From Diabrotica undecimpunctata (Eukaryota; Arthropoda; Insecta; Coleoptera; Chrysomelidae), in NCBI RefSeq assembly GCF_040954645.1, contig NC_092803.1, positions 9,487,230 through 9,551,229 on the forward strand: a stretch of 64,000 nt of DNA. Reading direction: 5' to 3'. The notes under the pieces were generated by a model. That model was not told the DNA's origin, ran no database searches, and saw only the letters and a list, made by a program, of their open reading frames with translations. The translations under genes were made by a program, and so were the position numbers. Positions 33,982 to 42,110 of the stretch are shown here, one piece after another. How positions within the stretch are numbered: position 1 is the first letter of the stretch; each line of letters opens with the position of its first letter.

Positions 33982-34930
33982 GAACAGGTCTTGAACAGGT
34001 CTCGAACAGGTCTTGAACAGGTCTTGAACAGGTCTAGAACAGGTCTTGAACAGGTCTTGAACAGGTCTTGAACAGGTCTTGAACAGGTCTTGAACAGGTC
34101 TTGAACAGGTCTTGAACAGCTTTGAACAGGTCTTGAACAGGTCTAGAACAGGTCTCGAACAGGTCTTGAACAGGTCTTGAACAGGTCTTGAACAGGTCTT
34201 GAACAGGTCTAGAACAGGTCTTGAACAGGTCTTGAACAGCTTTGAACAGGTCTTGAACAGGTCTTGAACAGCTTTGAACAGGTCTTGAACAGGTCTAGAA
34301 CAGGTCTCGAACAGGTCTTGAACAGGTCTTGAACAGGTCTTGAACAGGTCTTGAACAGGTCTAGAACAGGTCTTGAACAGGTCTTGAACAGGTCTCGAAC
34401 AGGTCTTGAACAGGTCTTGAACAGGTCTTGAACAGCTTTGAACAGGTCTTGAACAGGTCTAGAACAGGTCTCGAACAGGTCTTGAACAGGTCTTGAACAG
34501 GTCTTGAACAGGTCTTGAACAGGTCTAGAACAGGTCTTGAACAGGTCTTGAACAGGTCTTGAACAGGTCTTGAACAGGTCTTGAACAGCTTTGAACAGGT
34601 CTTGAACAGGTCTAGAACAGGTCTCGAACAGGTCTTGAACAGGTCTTGAACAGGTCTTGAACAGGTCTTGAACAGGTCTAGAACAGGTCTTGAACAGGTC
34701 TTGAACAGGTCTCGAACAGGTCTTGAACAGGTCTTGAACAGGTCTTGAACAGCTTTGAACAGGTCTTGAACAGGTCCTGATCAGCTTTGAACAGGTCTTG
34801 AACAGGTCTCGAACAGGTCTTGAACAGGTCTTGAACAGGTCTCGAACAGGTCTTGAACAGGTCTTGAACAGGTCCTGATCAGCTTTGAACAGGTCTTGAA
34901 CAGGTCTCGAACAGGTCTTGAACAGCTTTC
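33982..34930. repeat. 11-bp minisatellite (GAACAGGTCTT) inside the Polinton
   Basis: About 950 bp of head-to-tail GAACAGGTCTT units (roughly 85 copies). Single-base variants are GAACAGGTCTA and GAACAGGTCTC, and a 10-bp variant is GAACAGCTTT. The variants recur in the same order: the pair GGTCTA-GAACAGGTCTCG appears near 34,140, 34,292, 34,457 and 34,612. This suggests a higher-order period of about 150-165 bp. The 11-bp period is not a multiple of three and the array is not coding. It separates the capsid gene from the 307-aa gene. Confidence 0.97.
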
Positions 34931-35094
34931 AGATTTGGTACTAGTCTAGCCCCCAATTAGACACTTATGTCAACAAGGTTATGAAAATATTTATTGTGTA
35001 CAGGGTGTTAAATAAGAGTAAACTTTTTTTTTTTAACTTTTTATTTATACTTAAAAACCCAAAGTACAGATTTGCTTCATTAGATGAACTACAG

Positions 35095-36312
35095 TTAAAA
35101 CATTTGAACTACATTGGTTAGAGGATTATATTTAACAATACGGTCATGTATAATTATACAATAAGCAGTTGTGTTAGCTGGTATATTCTTATTAGTTTCT
35201 ATTTCTATTCTCATATCGACACTTCCTGATTTAATTGATTCATTTTGTCTGCTGCAATCAATAACAAATATCGGAGCAACAGCACAGAATTGTAACATAG
35301 TAAGGCATGGATCTCCTATGGATTTGTAATAGTACGACGGTTGAAATTGTGCATACATTTCATATGCAAGGGCATAATGTCTTTTACTAAAGTTCAAGTT
35401 CAAATTGTCATACGGGTACATTTCAGAATTTAGAAATAGCTTTAAGTTTGTAAGATTACAGTGATCAAAATAGCTGTTCTCTTCTTTTATTGCATTCTTT
35501 TTGGCAGTTTGTAATGCAAACAAAACAAATCGTGGTCTCTCCAATAGACTGGTAGTTTTTACATTCCAGTTAAATTTCATTGTCTGAGGCAGTAGAGGAA
35601 TTTCATGATATTCCCAGCTTCTATATGCAAGCTCCAAACTGGACCCATTTTCAATAAATTTATATAAACGTAACTTTTCTGAATCGGACACTTGAATATG
35701 AGGCATTTTCCATATTAATTTAAATATTTCCACTTTTGGTTTCAGTTCAGTTTCTACTGTAGACATTACTGCATTTAAATCAGTTGAACTTCTTATCAAT
35801 ACGAGTTCTTGGCGTATGTTAATAAGAATTTTTGTAAAATCTTCAAAAAATCCAAGTACAAGTTTGAGTGGAATACAAACATTAAAATTTCCTGCTTTAT
35901 CAGCAACTGTTGGTGTGTCATTAATACTCCAACCTATACAGTTGTATCGATTAGATTCAGTTTGTGTGAACGAAGCATAGTTTTTCATTGTCGTTGTTAT
36001 ACCTAAATTTCTCACTCTATCTATTACACAGCCTTCAATTTCATATCGTATTTCATCAAATAAATGCATCAAACCATTATTAATAAAGCGCAAAGTATTG
36101 CTTTCTTTCCCATCATTCGTTAAACGTCCTTCAATATACAGATAACTCTCAGAAGGTAGGGTGTATATATCTTGAGTCTGAATTGGTATTCTTATTTCAT
36201 CACAATGATTAAAAGTTGCATTGGCATAGGGTAAATGACTGTGCATTTCTCGACTCACAACTGAATTGTCAACCAATACACGATCTCCAATATTTAAAAT
36301 GTTAAAACTCAT
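35095..36312 (-). CDS. MCP: Major capsid protein, double jelly-roll type
   Basis: Predicted to form the hexon-like capsomers of an icosahedral shell. ATG at 36,312-36,310 gives 405 residues. The upstream open codons lack ATG. The segment LPSESYLYIEGRLTND, then HLFDEIRYEIEGCVIDRVRN and TTTMKNYASF, is the pattern I associate with the N-terminal jelly-roll of insect Polinton capsid proteins (recognition by motif, not alignment). Later FNWNVKTTSLLERPRFVLFA and a C-terminal FVIDCSRQNESI continue a beta-rich protein. Length is near the lower end for the family, but the frame is complete. The gene has the minisatellite on its 3' side. Confidence 0.85.
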   Translation of the reverse strand: MSFNILNIGDRVLVDNSVVSREMHSHLPYANATFNHCDEIRIPIQTQDIYTLPSESYLYIEGRLTNDGKESNTLRFINNGLMHLFDEIRYEIEGCVIDRVRNLGITTTMKNYASFTQTESNRYNCIGWSINDTPTVADKAGNFNVCIPLKLVLGFFEDFTKILINIRQELVLIRSSTDLNAVMSTVETELKPKVEIFKLIWKMPHIQVSDSEKLRLYKFIENGSSLELAYRSWEYHEIPLLPQTMKFNWNVKTTSLLERPRFVLFALQTAKKNAIKEENSYFDHCNLTNLKLFLNSEMYPYDNLNLNFSKRHYALAYEMYAQFQPSYYYKSIGDPCLTMLQFCAVAPIFVIDCSRQNESIKSGSVDMRIEIETNKNIPANTTAYCIIIHDRIVKYNPLTNVVQMF

Positions 36313-36380
36313 ATTCACTCTTCTTACAAGTACACCTCAAGAAAATCCCAAGTATTCTAGTATTAATAAAAAACTTTATT

Positions 36381-36587
36381 CTACACCAAGTATTTCTTTT
36401 CTTTTTCCCTGTCACTGTCGTAGTTGTTGTGTTTTATTTTAAATCCTAGTGAGGTTAAAAAGACTTTGTTTTCTGTTGTCAACGGTTTGAGAGTCTGCTT
36501 GTCACTAATGTTTTTATCAACACTCTTAATATTATATACACTGTCCACACCTGGATTAAATTTGCTACAGTTGTAAATTAAAACCAT
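36381..36587 (-). CDS. Small Polinton protein, unknown
   Basis: A 68-residue frame with ATG at 36,587, lying 68 bp upstream of the capsid gene on the same strand. It opens MVLIYNCSKFNPGVDSVYN and ends in a Lys/Glu-rich tail. It has no transmembrane segment or known motif. Position and tight packing with neighbours support a real gene, but the length is close to chance. Confidence 0.45.
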   Translation of the reverse strand: MVLIYNCSKFNPGVDSVYNIKSVDKNISDKQTLKPLTTENKVFLTSLGFKIKHNNYDSDREKEKKYLV

Positions 36588-36681
36588 TATTTATACTTTT
36601 TTTAAATGTAGTCTTAACGTAATAACTTCTCGTGTGAAATTAACAAGATTACCGTCCTGGTCAACTATTTTAATGAAAATT

Positions 36682-37089
36682 TCATTCGAGTAAATCTTCT
36701 TTAGCTGCTTTTGCTTCGTTAATAGTTTTAACGATAGCTGATGTACCCCCAGCAATAGTGCCCAATGCGCTCAACCCAGCAAATATCGGTATTAGAGGTA
36801 ATATACCCCCAGTTTTTGGAACTTGGATTACTCGACCACGTGGTTTTTTAATGTTTTTGTAGGATTTCACAATTCGTAATGCTTGTTGAATAGCTTCCCT
36901 TAACGTTCTTGGTTTGCTTTCCAATAGTTTCTTTCTAATGTCTCGAATTACTCTCAATAAACTAAATGACTTTTGCTTTGAAATTTTTCTTTTAGAAGAT
37001 GAGGAGGAGGATGTGACCTTTCTTTTAGTGGTGTTTCTTGTCTTTTTCTTATTACCAACCATCTTGACTGTTTCCAACCAACTACCCAT
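36682..37089 (-). CDS. Adenovirus pX/pVI-like core or membrane-active protein
   Basis: ATG at 37,089 gives 135 residues. The frame is open slightly upstream without ATG. The N-terminal half is strongly basic (KKKTRNTTKRK, SSSSSKRKISKQK), fitting DNA condensation. The C-terminal half has KTGGILPLIPIFAGLSALG, a hydrophobic amphipathic stretch after a Gly-Gly. This is the arrangement of the adenovirus core protein X and of its relatives reported in adintoviruses. The TGG/I site resembles adenain cleavage sites, which is notable because I find no such protease here. Likely a virion protein that packages DNA or perturbs membranes. Confidence 0.65.
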   Translation of the reverse strand: MGSWLETVKMVGNKKKTRNTTKRKVTSSSSSSKRKISKQKSFSLLRVIRDIRKKLLESKPRTLREAIQQALRIVKSYKNIKKPRGRVIQVPKTGGILPLIPIFAGLSALGTIAGGTSAIVKTINEAKAAKEDLLE

Positions 37090-37187
37090 AATACACACAA
37101 CAACAAGTCTTTTATCTCATTAAAAAAACGACAATAGAAAATGTAGCATATATTAATTATTATTAATTACATAAAAAATTTTTAAAA

Positions 37188-37418
37188 TTACTGTCTTCGA
37201 ACGTGGTTGATTCCTTCGATTGGAAATGGTAGCGGTCTCCTTCCCAATGGGTAATCGGCATCTCTATGGGGTTCTAAATGGTTAAGCCTCCCTAGTTGTT
37301 GTGCTTGAACACCCTCATCTCTTTGCCGATACCTACTAAATTCTCTCGTGAAGAGTCTTGTCCTGGCATTGTCTCTTTGCTTACCATGGAATTCAACAAC
37401 ACAACTCTTAACTCCCAT
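37188..37418 (-). CDS. Small basic Polinton protein, unknown
   Basis: A 76-residue frame with ATG at 37,418. It is Arg-rich throughout (NARTRLFTREFSRYRQRDE and RRPLPFPIEGINHVRR), so it could bind nucleic acid or be a virion component. A second minus-strand frame overlaps it (37,292-37,477) but is less distinctive. It sits between the pX-like gene and the phospholipase gene with the same orientation. No family is recognised. Confidence 0.5.
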   Translation of the reverse strand: MGVKSCVVEFHGKQRDNARTRLFTREFSRYRQRDEGVQAQQLGRLNHLEPHRDADYPLGRRPLPFPIEGINHVRRQ

Positions 37419-37577
37419 TTCACTGTTATCTTTACTTTTTTTCTCTGTTGAACTGTTAACACACAGCTTATTAACAACGATACAGATCAGACTGAATTAG
37501 TTATTGGTATATGTGCGTATATATATAGTATCTACATATTTTTTCATTATATTTTTTAATTTAATACAATTTACTTA

Positions 37578-38342
37578 TTATATCTTAACTTTTTTCTTAA
37601 CTGGATCATCATCATCCTCATCTTCATTGTTTATGTCTCGTTTTCTTTTTTGGGTATTGTTTAATAAGTAATTTAAGTTGATTTTTGCTTTTTTGACACC
37701 AACTACATTGTCATCAATTATTTTTCGTTTTTCTCTTCTTTTGGAAAGAAGGTCATCATCATCATCAACAAAATCATCTGTAATGTCCACATCCATATTA
37801 TTTTCTAATTGTTTTGCTCTTTTATGATTTAAAAGCTTTTGTTGTATTTTTTGTTTATTTTTTTTTACATTTTGTTTGCGTTTACTTGATTTGGAAATAG
37901 TTAATCCTTGGAGTAATAAAGTACAATGGTCTATATTTTCAGTTAGTTTTTCTAAATTATTTTTAGCTTTGTTCAATTCTTTATTACAACTTTTTGTTAC
38001 AGCTTTATATTTAGTAGAACCTAGACCCATACCTAATTTCACTTTTGCTTTCATTGCACCAGCTACACCAAGTGCTGCCAATTTTTCGGAAAATGCTGTA
38101 TTTTTCGATCGAAACTGTTCAAGAGCTTTTTCACCTAGAATCTTATCAGCCTTATGTCGTTCGGATAGATCTTTATTTTGAGAATATGCAATATCATGTT
38201 CACGACACGCCTCGTCTAATCCATTTATTCCCCTATCTCCTCGTGCTAGTCGTTTCTGTAATTTGGTGCCGGGTCCACAAAACCTATAACCTCCAGGGAT
38301 GTGCATTTCGAAAGGTAATTTATTAATGACAGCGTTTAACAT
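37578..38342 (-). CDS. Parvovirus VP1-type phospholipase A2 protein
   Basis: ATG at 38,342; 254 residues. The calcium-binding loop YRFCGPGT (about 19-26) and catalytic helix DEACREHDIAY (about 42-52, His-Asp pair) match the secreted-type phospholipase A2 domain found in the VP1 unique region of parvoviruses and in other insect Polintons. The ~60-residue domain is followed by a helical region and a long tail of alternating acidic and basic clusters (DDFVDDDDDLL, KRREKRK, NEDEDDDDPVKKK) that could serve as nuclear signals. In parvoviruses the enzyme opens endosomal membranes. A similar role here is inference. The domain is complete. Confidence 0.9.
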   Translation of the reverse strand: MLNAVINKLPFEMHIPGGYRFCGPGTKLQKRLARGDRGINGLDEACREHDIAYSQNKDLSERHKADKILGEKALEQFRSKNTAFSEKLAALGVAGAMKAKVKLGMGLGSTKYKAVTKSCNKELNKAKNNLEKLTENIDHCTLLLQGLTISKSSKRKQNVKKNKQKIQQKLLNHKRAKQLENNMDVDITDDFVDDDDDLLSKRREKRKIIDDNVVGVKKAKINLNYLLNNTQKRKRDINNEDEDDDDPVKKKVKI

Positions 38343-38437
38343 ATTGGTAGCGTACTCGTAGACGATTTACAAATTAATACATAGTTATTCTAAATATAGG
38401 TCTTTATATATTTTTTCTCTTCTTCAGACAACTGACC

Positions 38438-38587
38438 TCACATTTCACCAAACATACTACTTGGTATATTTTTAGCACCAGATCTGGATCTCAAATATTC
38501 TATGTAGTCACAGTTTATACAATTCCTATTAGATATTTCAGTCTCCCCACCACACTTTGGACATTTATACTTTACTGGTACAGGCAT
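38438..38587 (-). CDS. Zinc-ribbon microprotein 1
   Basis: A 49-residue frame, ATG at 38,587-38,585, stop at 38,438. It starts MPVPVKYKCPKCGGETE and has a second CINC pair about 13 residues later, making a CxxC...CxxC zinc ribbon. The tail SGAKNIPS is shared with microprotein 3. Its start lies two bases beyond the stop of microprotein 2. No family name can be given. Such ribbons often bind nucleic acid or protein partners. Confidence 0.8.
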   Translation of the reverse strand: MPVPVKYKCPKCGGETEISNRNCINCDYIEYLRSRSGAKNIPSSMFGEM

Positions 38588-38589
38588 AC

Positions 38590-38739
38590 TTATTTTTGGA
38601 TAAATAGATGACTTGGGTTATTTTTGTCACCACCAAATTGTCTAAATATACTTTTTAAGTAACAATTTACACAAAGTGTATTTGGAATCTCAGTTTCACC
38701 ACCACACTTTGTACATTTATATGTCACAGGTACAGGCAT
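38590..38739 (-). CDS. Zinc-ribbon microprotein 2
   Basis: A 49-residue frame, ATG at 38,739-38,737, stop at 38,592-38,590. It begins MPVPVTYKCTKCGGETEIPN and has a second pair CVNC. It is the same length as microprotein 1 and clearly paralogous, most strongly over the first 25 residues. The 152-bp start-to-start spacing to microprotein 1 indicates a direct tandem duplication. Confidence 0.8.
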   Translation of the reverse strand: MPVPVTYKCTKCGGETEIPNTLCVNCYLKSIFRQFGGDKNNPSHLFIQK

Positions 38740-38820
38740 ATTCAAAGGGCAAAATAAAAATGAGCTTTATGTTATATTTACAGCTATTTTATTATTCTAA
38801 TTTTTTATCATGCGATTACA

Positions 38821-38985
38821 TTATTTTTGCGGTCTCTGTCTCTTTACATACATTCTACTAGGTATATTTTTAGCACCACTCTCTTCCTTGTACACCTCTT
38901 CCAATTCACAATTTATACACAGGTCATTTCGTTCTTCAGTGTCACCCCCACACTTTGGACATTTATGTTTCACAGGAACAGGCAT
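38821..38985 (-). CDS. Zinc-ribbon microprotein 3
   Basis: A 54-residue frame, ATG at 38,985-38,983, stop at 38,823-38,821. It opens MPVPVKHKCPKCGGDTEERN and carries CINC, then EESGAKNIPSRMY and a basic tail KRQRPQK that the other two lack. It is the first of the three in transcription order and lies 22 bp downstream of the BIR gene stop. Retention of all four cysteines in all three copies argues for selection. Confidence 0.8.
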   Translation of the reverse strand: MPVPVKHKCPKCGGDTEERNDLCINCELEEVYKEESGAKNIPSRMYVKRQRPQK

Positions 38986-39007
38986 ATTTATTGTTCTCAC
39001 TCACAAT

Positions 39008-39283
39008 TTATTTGTTGTTGTCGTTGATTCTCTGAAAAATGGGATAAACTCTTTCTACAAAGGCACAATCGGGACTAAATTTTTTGTGATCTTCGATTAT
39101 ATTGTCATTTGATTCCCATTTGTAAATCTCTACGCCACACTTGAAACACTTTACTATATCTTCCACTTGGAGAAAGTAAAATCCACAAGCAGCTAACTCT
39201 ATTTCAGATTTATTCCCCTTCCAATTGTTAAAAGTTGAGAGCCTTGAATAAAACTCGTCTAGCATGTACACCTCAAGACACAT
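39008..39283 (-). CDS. Single-BIR inhibitor-of-apoptosis-like protein
   Basis: ATG at 39,283 gives 91 residues; upstream open codons have no ATG. One baculoviral IAP repeat fills the protein. The segment AACGFYFLQVEDIVKCFKCG leads to Cys46-x2-Cys49-x16-His66-x6-Cys73, the exact BIR zinc-ligand spacing, with the conserved Gly and Trp (YKW) in place. There is no RING. A protein like this could bind caspases or IAP antagonists and delay host-cell death. That function is inferred from the domain. It is the first gene inside the right terminal repeat, so it may be expressed early. It was probably captured from a host or a large DNA virus. Confidence 0.9.
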   Translation of the reverse strand: MCLEVYMLDEFYSRLSTFNNWKGNKSEIELAACGFYFLQVEDIVKCFKCGVEIYKWESNDNIIEDHKKFSPDCAFVERVYPIFQRINDNNK

Positions 39284-39324
39284 CTTGATTACTGACAAAA
39301 TTTTGCTGGATACATTTATTTAAA

Positions 39325-40068
39325 ATAAATAACTTGTTTCAAAACAAATAAAATTTATAGTATCAATCCAATATTGTTTTATTTACATCTACCCACATAT
39401 ATATCATTAAAATATATATACACAATAAAGCATTTATGTGATACATAGTTATTTTTCCTTTTCCTACAAGTTTCAAAAGTAAAGACTAGGCAGGCTAGGC
39501 TAGGCAGGCTATACAGATATATCTAAGCATCGTACACAAAAAAAATTTTGACGCAACAACACCTAAAATATTTCCAAGTCTCAATACAAAATTTATTTTT
39601 TCGATCACCCTGTACAAATTTAACGAAAAGAAGAGGAGATGAAGCGATAAGCGATGAGTTTTGCACTCGACATACAAGGTGGTCCGTTCCACTCAAAGAC
39701 ACCCCCTCTGGTCATTGTCGACCGATTCTTTTACTTCTTCAGGACAGGTAAGACAAAGAAGAGACAAGTGTAAAAACATACAGGTAACGTAGGTGACAAT
39801 TCTTCGGCTGAGAAGAAGAGATCTAGAGATAAGCGACTAGTTCTTACGACCCTCTGGTCATTGTTGATCACTTCTTCGGGAGAGAAGAAGAAGAGATCAA
39901 GCGATAAGCGACCAGTTCTTACAACCCTCTGGTCATTGTCGATCACTTCTTGTACTTCTTGTACACCCCCAAGGTCAAATCATGGCATCGATACCTTCGC
40001 ATCGGAGACCCTGATGGACAGGTTACCAAAGTGATTCAGGACCCCGCTTCCTTATCTACTCACGTGTG
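39325..40068 (-). repeat. Polinton right terminal inverted repeat (744 bp)
   Basis: Reverse-complement partner of 23,958-24,701, with the same length and no indel. The two copies are indistinguishable over the stretches I compared, including the three small frames at 24,080-24,531 and their partners at 39,495-39,946. The inner edge lies only 41 bp upstream of the start of the BIR gene, so this repeat probably supplies that gene's promoter. Confidence 0.92.
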
Positions 40069-40814
40069 TTTACGCTTTGAATATCAAAACAAAAATGATT
40101 TACAAATCTGAGCATCAAATTAGAAATGTTTAGGTACCTAATTCAATAAACTGGGAGATTTTGGAAAATCCCTAAATTAGGAACAAAACTATTAGCCGTT
40201 TACCTGCTGTTAAGATACAATAAATTGTAGATAGATTTGGGGATTAGATCATAAAATGCAAATGAGCGAACCCTTAGCGATTATCCAATAACTGAATGCC
40301 TCAGTGACCGAGACTTTCTAAGAATGTTGAGGGCTACTTAAATTGATCTTCTTTGAAATTGTAAATGTTTTGTACCTGTAGAGATTACGTACTTAGATCA
40401 TTTCTTAATTAAAATGACTACAAAATTTTATACAAGAATTGAAATAAATTGGTATGTTTAAAAATTTTCAAATACAGTATAAAAATCTGAATTTTTATGC
40501 ACTTTATGCAAACTTTTATACAAATATGCCAAAATATGAAATATTTTCATAAAATATGCACAATATGCAAAATATGCAATATGCATATTTGCCGAAGTCT
40601 AGTAATTACCCAAGTCTTGCCCTACTATTATGAGAATATAGGTACGTGACTTTCTGCGATTAAAGCTTTTACCTGAATCAATTTCTTAACCCTGTACTGC
40701 CCAATTTTAACTGCAAAAAATAATTTCTACTGTTATATACTTCCAGGACAGGATTAAATTAAAACATTTTTGAAGACTCTTTTTTTAATTCTTTATTTCC
40801 TTTGTTAGGGTTTG

Positions 40815-41935
40815 TGAAAGTCCACAAAGCAATTAGAATTAGGCGTAAAGCAAAAATTTACATTACATGTTTCACATATTACTTTTAGCATGCCTAGGCA
40901 TCCCGGTTTCTTGCAACGATCGCGCTTTTCTGAAAATGTATTCCGTCTATTCCGTCTTTCCGTATGTTTTTCTCCGGTAGAGAGGCGATATGCCTTTTTT
41001 TTCCTTTTCTGCTCTATTATGGATAGACTGGGCCTTTCACTCTTCTTGAGCCTCTTTTTCCCCTTTTGACAAAGACAAGCGGCAATAGATAGATGCTTTG
41101 AAATCTAAAATACTTAGTTTATCGTTTTTTCTTATACGAAGTAACTGGGTGTCTAAATAACCAAGCATTTAAAACTGCTAAATCAAATATATGGAACACA
41201 ATATGGAAGTACCACTTTTTAGAACGAATCCTAGTTCAATATGAAAGCCATCAACGAGTCCATAAGTCCACTCCGCCCATACTTTTATTGTAAAAAGTTA
41301 CAATGTTAGGACATTCCACAAGAATGGTTTCTTTCTGTGCTTTGTCCCATCTTTCATCTTGACTTGTAGGATACGTGCCTACAAACGAACTCGGTAAATG
41401 CACAGGCTTGTTGTCGTACCATTTAACTGCTCTAAGGTTTATTCCTTCTTTCTTGTAGACAAGTTCTTCGAAACCCTCTCTTCCTTTCTTTTTCATCTCT
41501 TTGTCATTAGAGAAATTACATCCTTTCAATCTGTTAGAACGCACCGTACCTACACAGGGAATACCCAACTTGTTCAGTTCAATTTGCAATTGCATACTTG
41601 TCAACCAATTATCAAAGTATGGTAAGCATTTCTTGGAATTATTGTGTCCAATCGAAGAACCACATTTTCGCTGACTCCAATATTTCGTAAATATTCTCGA
41701 TGCTCTTCTTTACCAGTACACAGTTTAAAATTATATACAATTCCGTTGGTATCGCATAGGAGAAACTTTTTATAGCCCCCCTTTTTTGGTTTGTTTTTTA
41801 TATAAATTTTTAGACTATACTTTCCTTCGAAAGGATTAACTTGTTTATCCACTGATAGCATTCAAATTTTCCGAAAATTTGCTATAACTGGTTCTAAGAG
41901 CAATTTGATTTTGTATAACTTATCTTCAGGAATTA
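40815..41935 (-). pseudogene. piggyBac-like transposase, 5'-truncated
   Basis: On the minus strand: LLLEPVIANF, then LSVDKQVNPFEGKYSLKIYI (catalytic Asp region), KFLLCDTNGIVYNFKLCTGK, a frame change near 41,600, and YNKSMGGVDLWTR. Next come WYFHIVFHIFDLAVLNAWL (about 41,135-41,220) and a Cys-rich C-terminal finger CKKPGCLGMLKVICETCNV (about 40,855-40,910). The order is that of piggyBac transposases. The N-terminal third is missing, stops occur near 41,866 and 41,250, and no TTAA-flanked ends were found. It is an inactive remnant adjacent to the hAT element. Confidence 0.8.
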
Positions 41936-41984
41936 AGGATCAAAAATCAAAAGATAATAATTAAATTCGGGAATCAAGGATCAA

Positions 41985-42110
41985 AAATACTATTGGCGTT
42001 TGCGGATGACGTGGACATAATTGCACAATCCACCAGAGATATCCACCAGAGAATCCACCAAGAAAGTAACGTGTCCATTTTTATTACAAAATGTCAAGTA
42101 GTTTAGGAGA
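41985..42110 (+). mobile_element. LINE reverse-transcriptase scrap
   Basis: Plus-strand text LLAFADDVDIIAQS is the RT catalytic box (FADD) of an RTE-like LINE. Stops follow within 40 codons. Downstream, up to about 42,270, an end-like string TTTTTGAAACACCGTGTATA resembles the mariner ends nearby. Confidence 0.5.

Larger units (their letters stand above)
23958..40068 (-). mobile_element. Polinton (Maverick) / adintovirus-like element, apparently complete
   Basis: A 16.1-kb element bounded by 744-bp terminal inverted repeats. It is flanked by GTTACG (23,952-23,957) and TTTACG (40,069-40,074), which match at five of six positions. Six-base duplications are the rule for Polintons. It encodes the family hallmarks: protein-primed DNA polymerase B, retroviral-type integrase, packaging ATPase and double-jelly-roll capsid protein. 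All are on the minus strand except one spliced plus-strand gene. The main coding frames are unbroken and the two terminal repeats look the same, which argues for a fairly recent insertion. I found no adenain-type protease. Confidence 0.93.
21607..40601. mobile_element. hAT DNA transposon, interrupted by a Polinton
   Basis: The ends are TAGACTTCGGCAAATATGC (from 21,607) and its reverse complement GCATATTTGCCGAAGTCTA (to 40,601). They are flanked by exact 8-bp duplications GTAATTAC at 21,599-21,606 and 40,602-40,609, the diagnostic duplication length of hAT elements. Subterminal ATATGCA-like motifs are repeated several times at both ends. The transposase gene occupies the left part on the minus strand. 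The segment 23,958-40,068 is a Polinton inserted upstream of that gene. Without it the hAT element would be about 2.9 kb. Confidence 0.93.

Noticed and set aside
33982..34930. CRISPR array
   Set aside because: Units are contiguous 11-bp repeats without spacers, in a eukaryotic transposon; it is a minisatellite.
37292..37477. 61-aa minus-strand frame overlapping the 76-aa Polinton gene
   Set aside because: Less distinctive composition and overlap with a better-placed frame. It cannot be excluded but is not supported.
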